This document shows, in pieces, positions 1 to 8,070 of a stretch of DNA of 33,274 bases. This stretch comes from Rhodospirillales bacterium (GTDB lineage: Bacteria > Pseudomonadota > Alphaproteobacteria > Rhodospirillales > Magnetospirillaceae): assembly GCA_014380005.1 (NCBI GenBank), contig JACMKT010000098.1, positions 1 through 33,274 of the forward strand, written 5' to 3'. Position numbers and translations under genes: made by a program. How positions within the stretch are numbered: the first letter of the stretch is position 1; each line of letters opens with the position of its first letter. The notes under the pieces were generated by a model, which had not been told where the DNA came from, made no database searches, and saw only the letters and a program-made list of their open reading frames with translations.

Positions 1-458
1 ATCTCGGGGCCGCCCTGATGGCGCCCGCCGCCGAGGCCGCACCGCCGCGCAACTTGGCGCGCGTCAGCTATCCCGACCACAAGCTCGCCAATCTACGCGA
101 CCTCAAGGTCGATCAGCCGATCGACATCGTCTATCCGGATTCCGGCTCGCCGGGCGTGCTACTCAAGTTCGGCCATGCCGTCGAGGGGGGCGTCGGCCCG
201 GACCGCGACATCGTCGCCTTTTCGACCCTGTGCCCGCACAAGGGCTTTCCGCTGGCCTACGGCGACGGCGACAGGTCGCTGAACTGCCGCCACCACTATT
301 CCCGCTTCGATGCGGAAAAGGGCGGCCAGCAGATCTGGGGCCACGCCACGCAGAACCTGCCGCAGTTCCGCCTGCGCGTCGACGCGCAGGGCGACATCCA
401 CGCCGAAGGGGTGGACGAACTGATCTACGGCCGCGTCAACAACGTTCTGCAAGGCTAG
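1..458 (+). CDS. aioB: Arsenite oxidase small (Rieske) subunit AioB, 5' partial
   Basis: This is the small subunit of periplasmic arsenite oxidase; its Rieske [2Fe-2S] centre takes electrons from AioA and passes them to a cytochrome or other acceptor. The reading frame is open to the left edge, and the residues before the first internal ATG (position 18) are Leu/Gly/Ala-rich followed by an APAAEA stretch. This looks like the end of a Tat-type signal and its cleavage region, so the true start lies outside the window. The Rieske ligands are visible as a CPH motif and a later CRHH motif. The extra Cys pair that forms a disulfide in the Alcaligenes faecalis protein is missing (GF and CRH replace GC and CPCH), as in some other AioB proteins. 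The stop codon is 11 nt before the aioA start, whose AGGAGA ribosome site lies between them. Identity is strengthened by the adjacent unmistakable aioA. Confidence 0.93.
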   Translation, partial: LGAALMAPAAEAAPPRNLARVSYPDHKLANLRDLKVDQPIDIVYPDSGSPGVLLKFGHAVEGGVGPDRDIVAFSTLCPHKGFPLAYGDGDRSLNCRHHYSRFDAEKGGQQIWGHATQNLPQFRLRVDAQGDIHAEGVDELIYGRVNNVLQG

Positions 459-469
459 GAGAGGCGAAC

Positions 470-2935
470 ATGACCTACAAACGCGGAACCGATCGCCTGC
501 CCATCCCGCCCAAGGATGCCAAGGTCCACAACGTGGTGTGCCATTACTGCATCGCCGGCTGCGGCTATAAGGCGATCACCTGGGACGTCAACCGCCAGGG
601 CGGCCCCCGGAGCGAGCAAAACCTGTTCGGCGCGGACCTCACCCGCCAGCAGGGCGCCAACGCCCCTGCGTGGTACGCGCCCTCTATGTACAATGTGGTC
701 CGGCAGAACGGCGCCGACGTTCATCTGGTGCTGATGCCCGATGCGGCCTGCGAGGTGAATTCCGGTCTGGGCTCGGCGCGCGGCGCCCGCATGGCCGAGA
801 CGTCGTATTCGCTGACCGCCGGCACCCAGCTCAACCGCCTGACGACCCCCTTGGTCCATCGCTACGGCATCTTGTCGCCGACCTCGTGGGACGATGCCGC
901 TTGGCTGGTCGCTGAGGTCACCCGGCGGGTGGTCGAGGAGCAGGGCGAGGACGGCGTCATCGTCTCCGCCTTCGACCATGGCGGGGCCGGCGGCGGCTAC
1001 GAGAACACTTGGGCCACCGGCAAGCTGTATTTCGATAGCATGAAGGTGCGCAACATCCGCATCCATAACCGTCCGGCCTACAATTCCGAGGTCCATGCCA
1101 CCCGCGACATGGGCGTCGGCGAGCTCAACAACTGCTACCAGGACGCCGAGTTGGCCGACACGCTGGTGGCGGTGGGCACCAACGCGCTCGAGACCCAGAC
1201 CAATTACTTCCTGAACCATTGGGTGCCTAATCTGCAGGGCGCGAGCCTGGAGCAGAAGCGGCGCGAGCTGCCGGGCGAGGCCCATGCCGCCGCCCGCATC
1301 ATCGTCATCGACCCGCGCCGTACCGTCACGGTCAACGCCTGCGAGGTCGAGGCCGGCACCGCCAACGTGCTGCATCTGGCGCTCAATTCCGGCACCGACC
1401 TCGTGCTGATGAACGCGCTGATGACCGAGATCGCCGCCCGCGGTTGGCTCGACCGCGCCTTCATCGACAGCCATACCGGCGGCTTCGACGAAATGGTGGC
1501 CGCCAACCGCGTCTCCCTGGACGAGGCCGCCGCCATCACGGGCCTGACGTCCGAGCAGATTCGCAAGGCCGCCGCCTGGATTGCCGAGCCCAAGGCCGGC
1601 GGAGCGCGCCGCCGCACCATGTTCGCCTACGAGAAGGGACTGATCTGGGGCAACGACAACTACCGCACCAACGCCGCGCTGGTGAACGTCGCGCTGGCCA
1701 CCGGCAATGTCGGTCGCCCCGGCGGCGGCTGCGTCCGCATGGGCGGCCACCAGGAGGGCTATGTGCGCCCCAGCGACGCCCATGTGGGCCGTCCGGCTGC
1801 CTACGTGGACCAGTTGCTCATCGAGGGCAAGGGCGGCGTGCACCATGTGTGGGCGTGCGACCATTATAAGACCACGCTCAACGCGTCGGTGTTCAAGCGG
1901 GCATACAAGAAGCGGACCGATCTCGTGCGCGCCGCCATGGACGATGTGCCGTACGGCGACCGCGACGCCCTGGTTGAGGCCATCTTGAAAGCCATCCGGG
2001 CTGGCGGACTGTTCTCGGTCAATGTCGACATCGTGCCGTCCAAGATCGGCGCCCACGCTCATGTGGTGCTGCCTGCCGCGACGTCCGGCGAAATGAACCT
2101 GACGTCCATGAACGGCGAACGCCGGATGCGGCTGACCGAGCGCTACATGGACCCGCCCGGCGAGGCCAAGCCGGACTGCCTTATCGTCGCCGCCCTGGCC
2201 CAGGCGCTGGAGAAATCGTGGCGGCGCGCGGGTAAGCCCGATATCGCCGACCGCTTCACCGGCTATCACTGGAAGACCGAGGAAGACGCCTTCATGGACG
2301 GCTACCACAAGCACGCCGACGGTGGCCGGTTCGTCACCTACGAGCGCCTGCGCGCCATGGGCACCAATGGTTTCCAGGAACCGGCGGTCGGTTACGAAGG
2401 CGGTCGGATCATCGGCACCCGCCGCCTTTACACCGAAGGCAAGTTCAAGGGCGCCGACGGCAAGGCGCGCTTCATGGCCACCGCTTGGCGCGGTCTCAGC
2501 GCGCCGGGCAAGGAAGCGGAGAAGCGCGACTTCCCGTATCTGATCAATAACGGGCGCACCAACCAGATATGGCAGTCCGCCTATCTGGATCAGGGCAACA
2601 GCTTCGTCATGGACCGCCTGCCGTTCCCCTTCATCGAGATGCATCCCGAGGACATGAAGGAAATCGGAGCCGGGCCCGGCGACGTGGTCGAGGTCTTCAA
2701 CACCAACGGCTCGACCCAGGCGATGGCCTATCCCACGCCCACGGCCCGCCGGAAGCAGACCTTCATGGTCTTTGCCCATCCTGCCGGAGTGCAGGGCAAC
2801 GTCATCTCGGCCGGCGTCAACGAATTGGTGCTGCCCAACTACAAGCAGGCCTGGGCCAACATCCGCAAGATCGCCGATGCGCCCGAGACTGTCCGCAAAC
2901 TGACCTTCAAATCCCAGGAAATGCCGGCGTCCTGA
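470..2935 (+). CDS. aioA: Arsenite oxidase large (molybdopterin) subunit AioA
   Basis: This is the catalytic subunit of arsenite oxidase, a DMSO-reductase-family enzyme carrying a bis-molybdopterin-guanine-dinucleotide Mo centre and a [3Fe-4S] cluster. It oxidises As(III) to As(V) in the periplasm. The 821-aa length fits the family. The cluster motif CHYCIAGC supplies Cys24, Cys27 and Cys31 near the N-terminus. The arsenite-pocket residues known from A. faecalis AioA are present: the RIHNRPAYNSE motif gives His199 and Glu207, and RMGGHQEGY gives Arg423 and His427. Other family blocks such as FDHGGAGGG and MNGERRMRLTERYMDPPG are intact. There is no signal peptide, as expected for a subunit exported with AioB. 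The start at 470 follows an AGGAGA site. No cytochrome c or moeA gene follows; an EPSP-synthase-like gene comes 66 nt later. The arsenate made here is a plausible substrate for the downstream organoarsenic genes. Confidence 0.97.
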   Translation: MTYKRGTDRLPIPPKDAKVHNVVCHYCIAGCGYKAITWDVNRQGGPRSEQNLFGADLTRQQGANAPAWYAPSMYNVVRQNGADVHLVLMPDAACEVNSGLGSARGARMAETSYSLTAGTQLNRLTTPLVHRYGILSPTSWDDAAWLVAEVTRRVVEEQGEDGVIVSAFDHGGAGGGYENTWATGKLYFDSMKVRNIRIHNRPAYNSEVHATRDMGVGELNNCYQDAELADTLVAVGTNALETQTNYFLNHWVPNLQGASLEQKRRELPGEAHAAARIIVIDPRRTVTVNACEVEAGTANVLHLALNSGTDLVLMNALMTEIAARGWLDRAFIDSHTGGFDEMVAANRVSLDEAAAITGLTSEQIRKAAAWIAEPKAGGARRRTMFAYEKGLIWGNDNYRTNAALVNVALATGNVGRPGGGCVRMGGHQEGYVRPSDAHVGRPAAYVDQLLIEGKGGVHHVWACDHYKTTLNASVFKRAYKKRTDLVRAAMDDVPYGDRDALVEAILKAIRAGGLFSVNVDIVPSKIGAHAHVVLPAATSGEMNLTSMNGERRMRLTERYMDPPGEAKPDCLIVAALAQALEKSWRRAGKPDIADRFTGYHWKTEEDAFMDGYHKHADGGRFVTYERLRAMGTNGFQEPAVGYEGGRIIGTRRLYTEGKFKGADGKARFMATAWRGLSAPGKEAEKRDFPYLINNGRTNQIWQSAYLDQGNSFVMDRLPFPFIEMHPEDMKEIGAGPGDVVEVFNTNGSTQAMAYPTPTARRKQTFMVFAHPAGVQGNVISAGVNELVLPNYKQAWANIRKIADAPETVRKLTFKSQEMPAS

Positions 2936-3001
2936 ACGGACGCCTCGCCTGACCCGACGACATTGCGCGCCTCGATTACACGAGACTTCTAGGAGAGTGG
3001 A

Positions 3002-4303
3002 ATGATTTACGCCGTTTCCCCCTTGGCCGGCATTAATCCCGAGCCGTTCATCGCCAACATCCCCGGCTCGAAGTCGCTGACCAACCGCGCGCTGATCATC
3101 GCTGCGCAGCGCATGGGCGTGACCCACATTCGCCGGGCGCTCCATTGCGACGATACCGACTACCTTGCTAATTGCCTCAACCAGTTCGGCGGGCTCTCGG
3201 TCGAGAAGACCGCTGATGGCTACCGTGTCACCCGCTCACGCGAAAAGCTGCTGGCACCGGAGAACGAGATTTTCGTGGGCGGTGCGGGCACGCCGGCGCG
3301 CTTCCTGCTGTCCTTCGCCACCACGGTCGAGGGCAGCACCGTCATCACCGGCAACGCCCGCCTCTGCGAGCGGCCCATGCGGGACCTGCTCGCCGCCTTC
3401 GACAAGATCGGCGTGCACTATGACTGCCTGAAGAGCCCTGGCCACCTGCCGGTGCGGGTCCAGGGCACGCACATCGTCCGCAAGCGCTGGGACATCAACG
3501 GCTCGACCTCGTCGCAATTCACCAGTTCGCTGATCCTGCTGGCGGCGTGCCAAGACTCGGGCCCCATCACCATCCAGGTCGACAACAAGCTGGTGTCGCG
3601 TCCCTATGTGGACATGACCATCCAGATGCTGAAAGAGAACGGCATCACCGTGCGGTCGGGCGGCGAGCAGAAATTCATCGTGGAGCCCGCCCCCCCCAAT
3701 AGCGACACCATCGAGATCGAGGCCGACGCCTCCGGCATGTCATATTTCCTCGCCGCTGCCGCGCTGACCAAATCCCGGGTGGTCATTCCCAATATCGGTC
3801 GCGATTCGGCGCAGGGCGATTTGGGCTTCGCGCGGGTTCTCGGCCAGATGGGTGCCACGGTGACGTTCGGCGCCAATGCCATCGAATTGGAGGGCGGCAA
3901 GCTCACCGGAATCGACGTGGACATGGACCACATGCCCGACACGGTGCTGACCCTTGCGGTGGTGGCGCCGTTCGCCGAGGGCAAAACCCACGTCAGCAAC
4001 ATCGCCAACCTACGGGTCAAGGAATGCGACCGTATCCACGCCGCAGCCGCCGAGCTGGGCCGGCTGGGAATCCGCGCCGAGGAGGGGCCCGACTCCATCA
4101 CCATTCATCCCGGCACCGTGACCCCGGCCAGCATCCACACCTATGACGACCACCGCGTCGCCATGGCCTTCGCGCTGATCGGGTTGCTGCATCCCGGCGT
4201 CGAGATTGAGGACCCCAAATGCGTCGCCAAGTCGTTCCCTGAATTCTGGACCGAGTTCGAACGCTTCCGCGCCCACCACGCGCTCGTTCCGGCTCTGGCC
4301 TGA
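3002..4303 (+). CDS. EPSP synthase-like enolpyruvyl transferase, candidate arsenoenolpyruvate synthase
   Basis: The 433-aa protein belongs to the AroA family of PEP-dependent enolpyruvyl transferases. Nearly all catalytic residues of AroA are visible: PGSKSLTNRA (Lys24, Arg29), GGAGTPAR (Arg100), ERPM (Arg124), SSQF (170-173), MPD (Asp313), NLRVKECDRI (Asn336, Lys340, Glu341, Arg344), YDDHR (Arg385) and DPKCVAKSFP (Lys410). The shikimate-3-phosphate contacts are also kept, so sequence alone does not exclude ordinary aroA function. Context argues against it: the gene sits between aioBA and a phosphoglycerate-mutase-like gene, with ppd-like and aldehyde dehydrogenase genes further down. AroA-like plus iPGM-like plus Ppd-like genes occur together in the Streptomyces bisenarsan cluster, where the pair is proposed to make arsenoenolpyruvate and rearrange it. 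I infer an arsenate/PEP reaction here. The start at 3002 follows an AGGAG site. Confidence 0.8.
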   Translation: MIYAVSPLAGINPEPFIANIPGSKSLTNRALIIAAQRMGVTHIRRALHCDDTDYLANCLNQFGGLSVEKTADGYRVTRSREKLLAPENEIFVGGAGTPARFLLSFATTVEGSTVITGNARLCERPMRDLLAAFDKIGVHYDCLKSPGHLPVRVQGTHIVRKRWDINGSTSSQFTSSLILLAACQDSGPITIQVDNKLVSRPYVDMTIQMLKENGITVRSGGEQKFIVEPAPPNSDTIEIEADASGMSYFLAAAALTKSRVVIPNIGRDSAQGDLGFARVLGQMGATVTFGANAIELEGGKLTGIDVDMDHMPDTVLTLAVVAPFAEGKTHVSNIANLRVKECDRIHAAAAELGRLGIRAEEGPDSITIHPGTVTPASIHTYDDHRVAMAFALIGLLHPGVEIEDPKCVAKSFPEFWTEFERFRAHHALVPALA

Positions 4304-4320
4304 GTGGAGAGGTCATCACA

Positions 4321-5787
4321 ATGAAAGCGCTTCTTCTAATCCTCGACGGCGCAGGTCTGGCCGCGCCCCAACCGGGCAACGCGGTGACTGCCGAAACCAT
4401 GCCGGTGCTGTTCCGGGCCATGGCGGAAAATGGGCATGCGGTGCTGGGTGCCTCGGGCAAGCCGGTCGGGCAGGACGACGGGCAGGTCGGTAATTCGGAA
4501 GTCGGGCACCTGACCATCGGTGCCGGTTTCGTCATTCCCTCGACCTTGTCGCGCATCGACGACGCCTTCCGTAATGGCGACTGGGACGCTTGCGGCGTGT
4601 GGGCCGGCCTCAAGGGCAGCGGTCGTCTGCATCTGATCGGATTGCTGTCCGACGCAGGCGTGCACGGCCATATGCGCTCGCTGGTCCAGGCGGCCGAGCT
4701 GGCCTGCCGTCATGGAGTGGCCGACGTGGTCGTGCACCCGGTGCTTGACGGCGTGGATTCCCAGGCCGGCACCGCGCCCGCGCTGATCAAGGCGCTGCGC
4801 TCGGCGCTGGCCGGGCTGCCGCGGGTGCGGCTCGGCGTGGTCAGTGGGCGCAAGTGGTTCACCGACCGAAGCGGCGACCTGGACATCAGCGCTGTCTTCG
4901 CTGACGGCCTGGCCGGAACCGCCGGCTTGCCGGAATTCACGGGCGAAGCCCTCGATGCGCACTTGGCCAAGGGCTCCGAGGCCAGCTTCCCCGCCCATTT
5001 GGCGCCCGGCGGCGTCACCGTGGCGGCGGGCGAGCCGGTCCTGCTGACCCAGCACCGTGCGGATCGCGCCACCCAGGTGGCCCGGGTGATCAGCATGCGC
5101 AATCCGGTGTACTCCCTGGTGGAGCTTGCCGACGCGGTGCCGGCCGGCCGGATTTTCTTCCCGACCGTGCCCTTGACCAAGGGGCTGGCCTTTGAGCTTC
5201 GCCAAGCCGGGGTAAGCTCGACCCGCATTGCCGAGGCCTGCAAGTTCCCGCACGTCACACGGTTCATCAACGGCCTCAATACCGAGTTGGAAGGGCGACC
5301 CGTGCGCGTCGAGTCCATTCCCGACGCCCAGATCCCCGAGCGCCCGGAGATGTCCATCGACCAGGTGGCCCGCGAGATCGAGGCGGTCGTCCGCGATCCC
5401 TCGGCGCGCGTCGCCATTGCCAACATCGCCAATCTGGACCAGGTGGGCCATCTGGGCCGATACGACCTCGCCGCCACGGCGGCGCAGGCGGTGGATCGCA
5501 CCTTGCAACGGTTGCTCGGGCTGTGCCGGGAGCACGGATGGACGGTGTTGATCACCTCGGACCATGGCAACGCGGACCGCACCCAGGACGAGGCCGGCAA
5601 GCCGTTCGGCTCCCACACCGAGCGTCCGGTCCCGTTTACCGTGGTGCCGCCCCCGGGTCTGTCTTTCACCTGGACCCGGCGGGAAGGCTCGCTCGCCAAC
5701 GTCGCGCCGACCCTGCTCAACGCCCTCGGGCTGTCACAGCCGGGCTACATGGAACCCAGCCTCATCGCAATGGTTGCGAAGGCCTGA
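4321..5787 (+). CDS. iPGM-like alkaline-phosphatase-superfamily mutase, candidate arsenoenolpyruvate mutase (BsnN-like)
   Basis: The 488-aa protein resembles cofactor-independent phosphoglycerate mutase (about 510 aa), a two-metal alkaline-phosphatase-fold enzyme. Metal and nucleophile residues are intact: Asp9, Ser59 in GNSEVGHL, Asp373 and His377 in NLDQVGHLG, Asp414 and His415 in TSDHGNAD, and His432 in SHTERPVPF. Substrate-side residues are altered. The usual DGRD motif is DGVD at 143-146, losing its arginine, and the FNFRxDR block reads LTQHRADR (242-249). A GRKWFTDR segment keeps Arg177 and Arg183. This pattern suggests retained chemistry on a different substrate. In bisenarsan biosynthesis the iPGM homologue BsnN is proposed to rearrange arsenoenolpyruvate to a C-As bonded product; I infer the same role here. 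The gene starts 17 nt after the EPSPS-like gene, behind a GGAGAGG site. Confidence 0.8.
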   Translation: MKALLLILDGAGLAAPQPGNAVTAETMPVLFRAMAENGHAVLGASGKPVGQDDGQVGNSEVGHLTIGAGFVIPSTLSRIDDAFRNGDWDACGVWAGLKGSGRLHLIGLLSDAGVHGHMRSLVQAAELACRHGVADVVVHPVLDGVDSQAGTAPALIKALRSALAGLPRVRLGVVSGRKWFTDRSGDLDISAVFADGLAGTAGLPEFTGEALDAHLAKGSEASFPAHLAPGGVTVAAGEPVLLTQHRADRATQVARVISMRNPVYSLVELADAVPAGRIFFPTVPLTKGLAFELRQAGVSSTRIAEACKFPHVTRFINGLNTELEGRPVRVESIPDAQIPERPEMSIDQVAREIEAVVRDPSARVAIANIANLDQVGHLGRYDLAATAAQAVDRTLQRLLGLCREHGWTVLITSDHGNADRTQDEAGKPFGSHTERPVPFTVVPPPGLSFTWTRREGSLANVAPTLLNALGLSQPGYMEPSLIAMVAKA

Positions 5788-5798
5788 CAAATCACACG

Positions 5799-5815
5799 GC
5801 GGAGCCAAACTCCGC
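5799..5815 (+). terminator. Weak hairpin after the iPGM-like gene
   Basis: A perfect 6-bp stem (GCGGAG / CTCCGC) with a 5-nt loop lies 11 nt after the stop codon at 5787. There is no long T tract afterwards, only TTGGT. It could be a weak terminator or attenuator between the aio-linked genes and the nif-like operon, which has its own promoter just downstream. Confidence 0.35.
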
Positions 5816-5867
5816 TTGGTCCGTCCCACTTAATGCGCTATAGTTCGATTAAACTAGATATATCGAA
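5816..5867 (+). promoter_or_regulatory. Promoter with overlapping palindromic operator upstream of the nif-like operon
   Basis: A sigma-70-like promoter is visible: TTGGTC at 5816-5821, a 17-nt spacer and TATAGT at 5839-5844 (5 of 6 matches to the -10 consensus). Directly downstream, and sharing one base with the -10 box, is a perfect inverted repeat TTCGAT-N12-ATCGAA (5844-5867) in a locally AT-rich stretch. An operator over the -10/+1 region is the usual position for a dimeric repressor such as ArsR/SmtB. The likely regulator is not encoded in the window, so its identity is inference. The first downstream gene starts at 5906 behind GGAGAGGGAGAG. Confidence 0.6.
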
Positions 5868-5905
5868 TTGTGCTCAGTAGCGGGCGGCAGGAGAGGGAGA
5901 GACGA

Positions 5906-6739
5906 ATGCGACACATCGCGATTTACGGCAAGGGTGGCATCGGCAAATCGACGACCTCGTCGAACCTGTCGGCCGCCATCGCCGAGATGGGCTACGCGGT
6001 CATGCAGATCGGCTGCGACCCGAAGGCCGATTCCACCAAGAACCTGACCGGCGGCCGCAAGATCGACTCGGTGCTGAGTCTGGCCGAGCGCTACGGCATC
6101 GCCAAGCTTGAGCTCGACCAAGTTGTGACCAAGGGCTTCGGCGGGGTTTATTGCGTCGAGGCGGGCGGCCCCGAGCCGGGCATCGGCTGCGCCGGCCGCG
6201 GCGTCATCTCGGTGATGGACTGCCTCAAGCAGCTCGACGTGTTCGAGGCGCTGAAGATCGAAGTGGTGATCTACGACGTGCTGGGCGACGTGGTTTGCGG
6301 CGGCTTCGCCGTGCCGCTGCGCAACGGCTTCGCCGACCAAGTCTACGAGGTCACCTCGGGCGAGATGATGGCGCTTTACGCCGCCAACAACATCGCCCGC
6401 GCCTTACACCGCTTCGGTCAGCGCGGCAGCGTCCGGCTGGGCGGCTTCATCTGCAACCAGCGCAACGCCTTCATGGAGCGCGAGGCGGTCGAAGGCTTGG
6501 CCAGCGCCATCGGCACCCAGGTGGCTGCTTTCATCCCGCGCGACAACGTCGTGCAGGAATGCGAAATGCAGGGCAAGACCGTCATCGAAGGCGCGCCGCA
6601 ATCGGCCCAGGCCGACGTCTACCGCTCCGTGGCCCGCACCATCCTGGAGAACGAGATCTATACCATCCCCACGCCGCTCACCGACGATGAGTTCGAGGAG
6701 CTGCTGGTGAAGGTCAAGGCGGAAGGGCTGGCCGCATGA
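5906..6739 (+). CDS. NifH-like nitrogenase reductase (Fe protein) homologue
   Basis: The 277-aa protein is a homodimeric ATPase/[4Fe-4S] electron donor of the NifH/BchL/CfbC/MarH superfamily. It shows the P-loop [10 protein letters not shown] (7-16), the switch region CDPKADST (37-44), Cys95 in PGIGCAGRG and Cys131 in [10 protein letters not shown]; the two Cys would bridge the cluster between subunits. Arg98, the residue ADP-ribosylated in Rhodospirillales NifH, is conserved. It looks closer to true NifH than to BchL, but the neighbours are not a standard nifHDK set. I chose ATG 5906 because a GGAGAG site precedes it and because it matches the NifH N-terminus; the frame extends 12 codons upstream without similarity. 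Its TGA overlaps the ATG of the NifD-like gene. It probably feeds ATP-driven electrons to the downstream DK-like complex. Confidence 0.93.
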   Translation: MRHIAIYGKGGIGKSTTSSNLSAAIAEMGYAVMQIGCDPKADSTKNLTGGRKIDSVLSLAERYGIAKLELDQVVTKGFGGVYCVEAGGPEPGIGCAGRGVISVMDCLKQLDVFEALKIEVVIYDVLGDVVCGGFAVPLRNGFADQVYEVTSGEMMALYAANNIARALHRFGQRGSVRLGGFICNQRNAFMEREAVEGLASAIGTQVAAFIPRDNVVQECEMQGKTVIEGAPQSAQADVYRSVARTILENEIYTIPTPLTDDEFEELLVKVKAEGLAA

Positions 6740-8070
6740 CCCCCGCCATCGAAGACCGGATGGGTGTGTTCTCGGAACTGGTCGAGGCGATCGAAGCTGA
6801 TGCGGTGCACATCCGCGAAGGCCTCGACATGCACCAGTTCTGCGCCTACTGGGGCGCGCACGAGATCTTCGGCTACATCGACGGCGCCGTGTGCGTGGTG
6901 CACGGCACCTCGGGTTGCATGTCGAACCGACGCTTCCTGATGCCGTTCGGCGGCGCCGACAAGTGCCATCTGCAGCCGCAGTACAGCACCAACTTCAACG
7001 AGCACGACGTCGTCTTCGGCGGCGAACGCAAGCTGGAGGAAGCGGTCGCGCTGGTGCAGCAGCGCCACGACCCCAAGCTGATCGCCATCATCACCAATTG
7101 CTGCGCCGACATCATCGGTGACGACGTCGGCGGTGTGGTGCGCGGCATGGAGCGCGACGGCCAGCGCATCGTCTGGCTGCACACCGGCGGCTTCACCGGC
7201 AAGTCTTACCGCAAGGGCTCGGAGGAGGCATTCCGCGTCCTCGCCGGGCTAATGGAGGAGCAGCCCGCCAAGCCGGTGGTCCCCGGCACCATCAACCTGT
7301 TCCCGCGCCGCTGGGTGTGGGGCGAGAACCAGCAGCGCGAGGCCGCCGAGGGCATCCGCATGCTGGAGAAGCTGGGCCTGAAGGTGAACAAGGTAGTGCG
7401 CAAGGGCATGCCCTACGAGGAATTCCTCGACTTGCGTACCGCCGAAGCCAACGTCTCGCAATGCTTCTTCTTCAGCATGTCGCTGTTCGAGGAGATGCAG
7501 AAGCGCTTCGGCACCAAGCAGATCAAGGCGTCCAACCCGGTGGGCTTGGCCTCGTCGCTGGCCTGGATGCAATCCACTGCGCGGGCCATGAACATCGACT
7601 ACGATTTCGACAATGATCCCGAGATCGCCGAGCTCAAGGAAATGCGGGAAATCACCCGCCAACGCCTGGGCAAGGGGCGCAAGGCGGTGGTGTGGACCAC
7701 CACGGGCGAGCGCATGATCGCGTTGACCAAGTTCGCCCGCGACGTGGGCTTGGAGCCCATCGTCGCCGGCGTCGATCCGGCCAATGTGCGCGACAAGATC
7801 AACATGTTCCGCAAGGAAGTGGATGACGGCTTCGACGTGCCGATCTTCATGTCGCAATACGTCGAGGACATCCAGGAGCTGGTCCGCGAGCTCGACGACC
7901 CGATCGTGCTGTGCAACGAGGACTATTTCCCCGGCGCGACCGTGTTCGGCTACCGCTTCAACGGGCGGCAGACCTACGGGCTGGAGGGCGCGCGCGCCAT
8001 GTACACCCAGTTGCTCAACGTGCTGGACAACCCGCGCAGCCGCTACTCCTTCATGGCGGAGGCTATGTGA
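6736..8070 (+). CDS. NifD-like nitrogenase component 1 alpha subunit
   Basis: The 444-aa protein is a nitrogenase-like alpha subunit. The three P-cluster-type cysteines are in place: Cys36 (QFCAYWG), Cys61 (GTSGC, 25 residues on) and Cys122/123 before ADIIGDD. A further cysteine, Cys243 in [10 protein letters not shown], aligns by eye with the cofactor-ligating Cys275 of Azotobacter NifD. The cofactor histidine (His442 in NifD) is not found; in the C-terminal block ending LLNVLDNP the aligned position appears to be Tyr414. So a cofactor site is likely, but with a changed second ligand. At 444 aa it is slightly shorter than NifD. It overlaps both neighbours (ATGA upstream, TGATG downstream), indicating translational coupling in an H-D-K order. 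The substrate is unknown; with organoarsenic enzymes in the same operon, an arsenical is the leading guess. Confidence 0.9.
   Translation: MTPAIEDRMGVFSELVEAIEADAVHIREGLDMHQFCAYWGAHEIFGYIDGAVCVVHGTSGCMSNRRFLMPFGGADKCHLQPQYSTNFNEHDVVFGGERKLEEAVALVQQRHDPKLIAIITNCCADIIGDDVGGVVRGMERDGQRIVWLHTGGFTGKSYRKGSEEAFRVLAGLMEEQPAKPVVPGTINLFPRRWVWGENQQREAAEGIRMLEKLGLKVNKVVRKGMPYEEFLDLRTAEANVSQCFFFSMSLFEEMQKRFGTKQIKASNPVGLASSLAWMQSTARAMNIDYDFDNDPEIAELKEMREITRQRLGKGRKAVVWTTTGERMIALTKFARDVGLEPIVAGVDPANVRDKINMFRKEVDDGFDVPIFMSQYVEDIQELVRELDDPIVLCNEDYFPGATVFGYRFNGRQTYGLEGARAMYTQLLNVLDNPRSRYSFMAEAM

Noticed and set aside
455..3145. A 896-codon open frame on the minus strand opposite aioA
   Set aside because: It is antisense to a clear AioA with full motif content, has no recognisable domain and reflects high GC codon bias.
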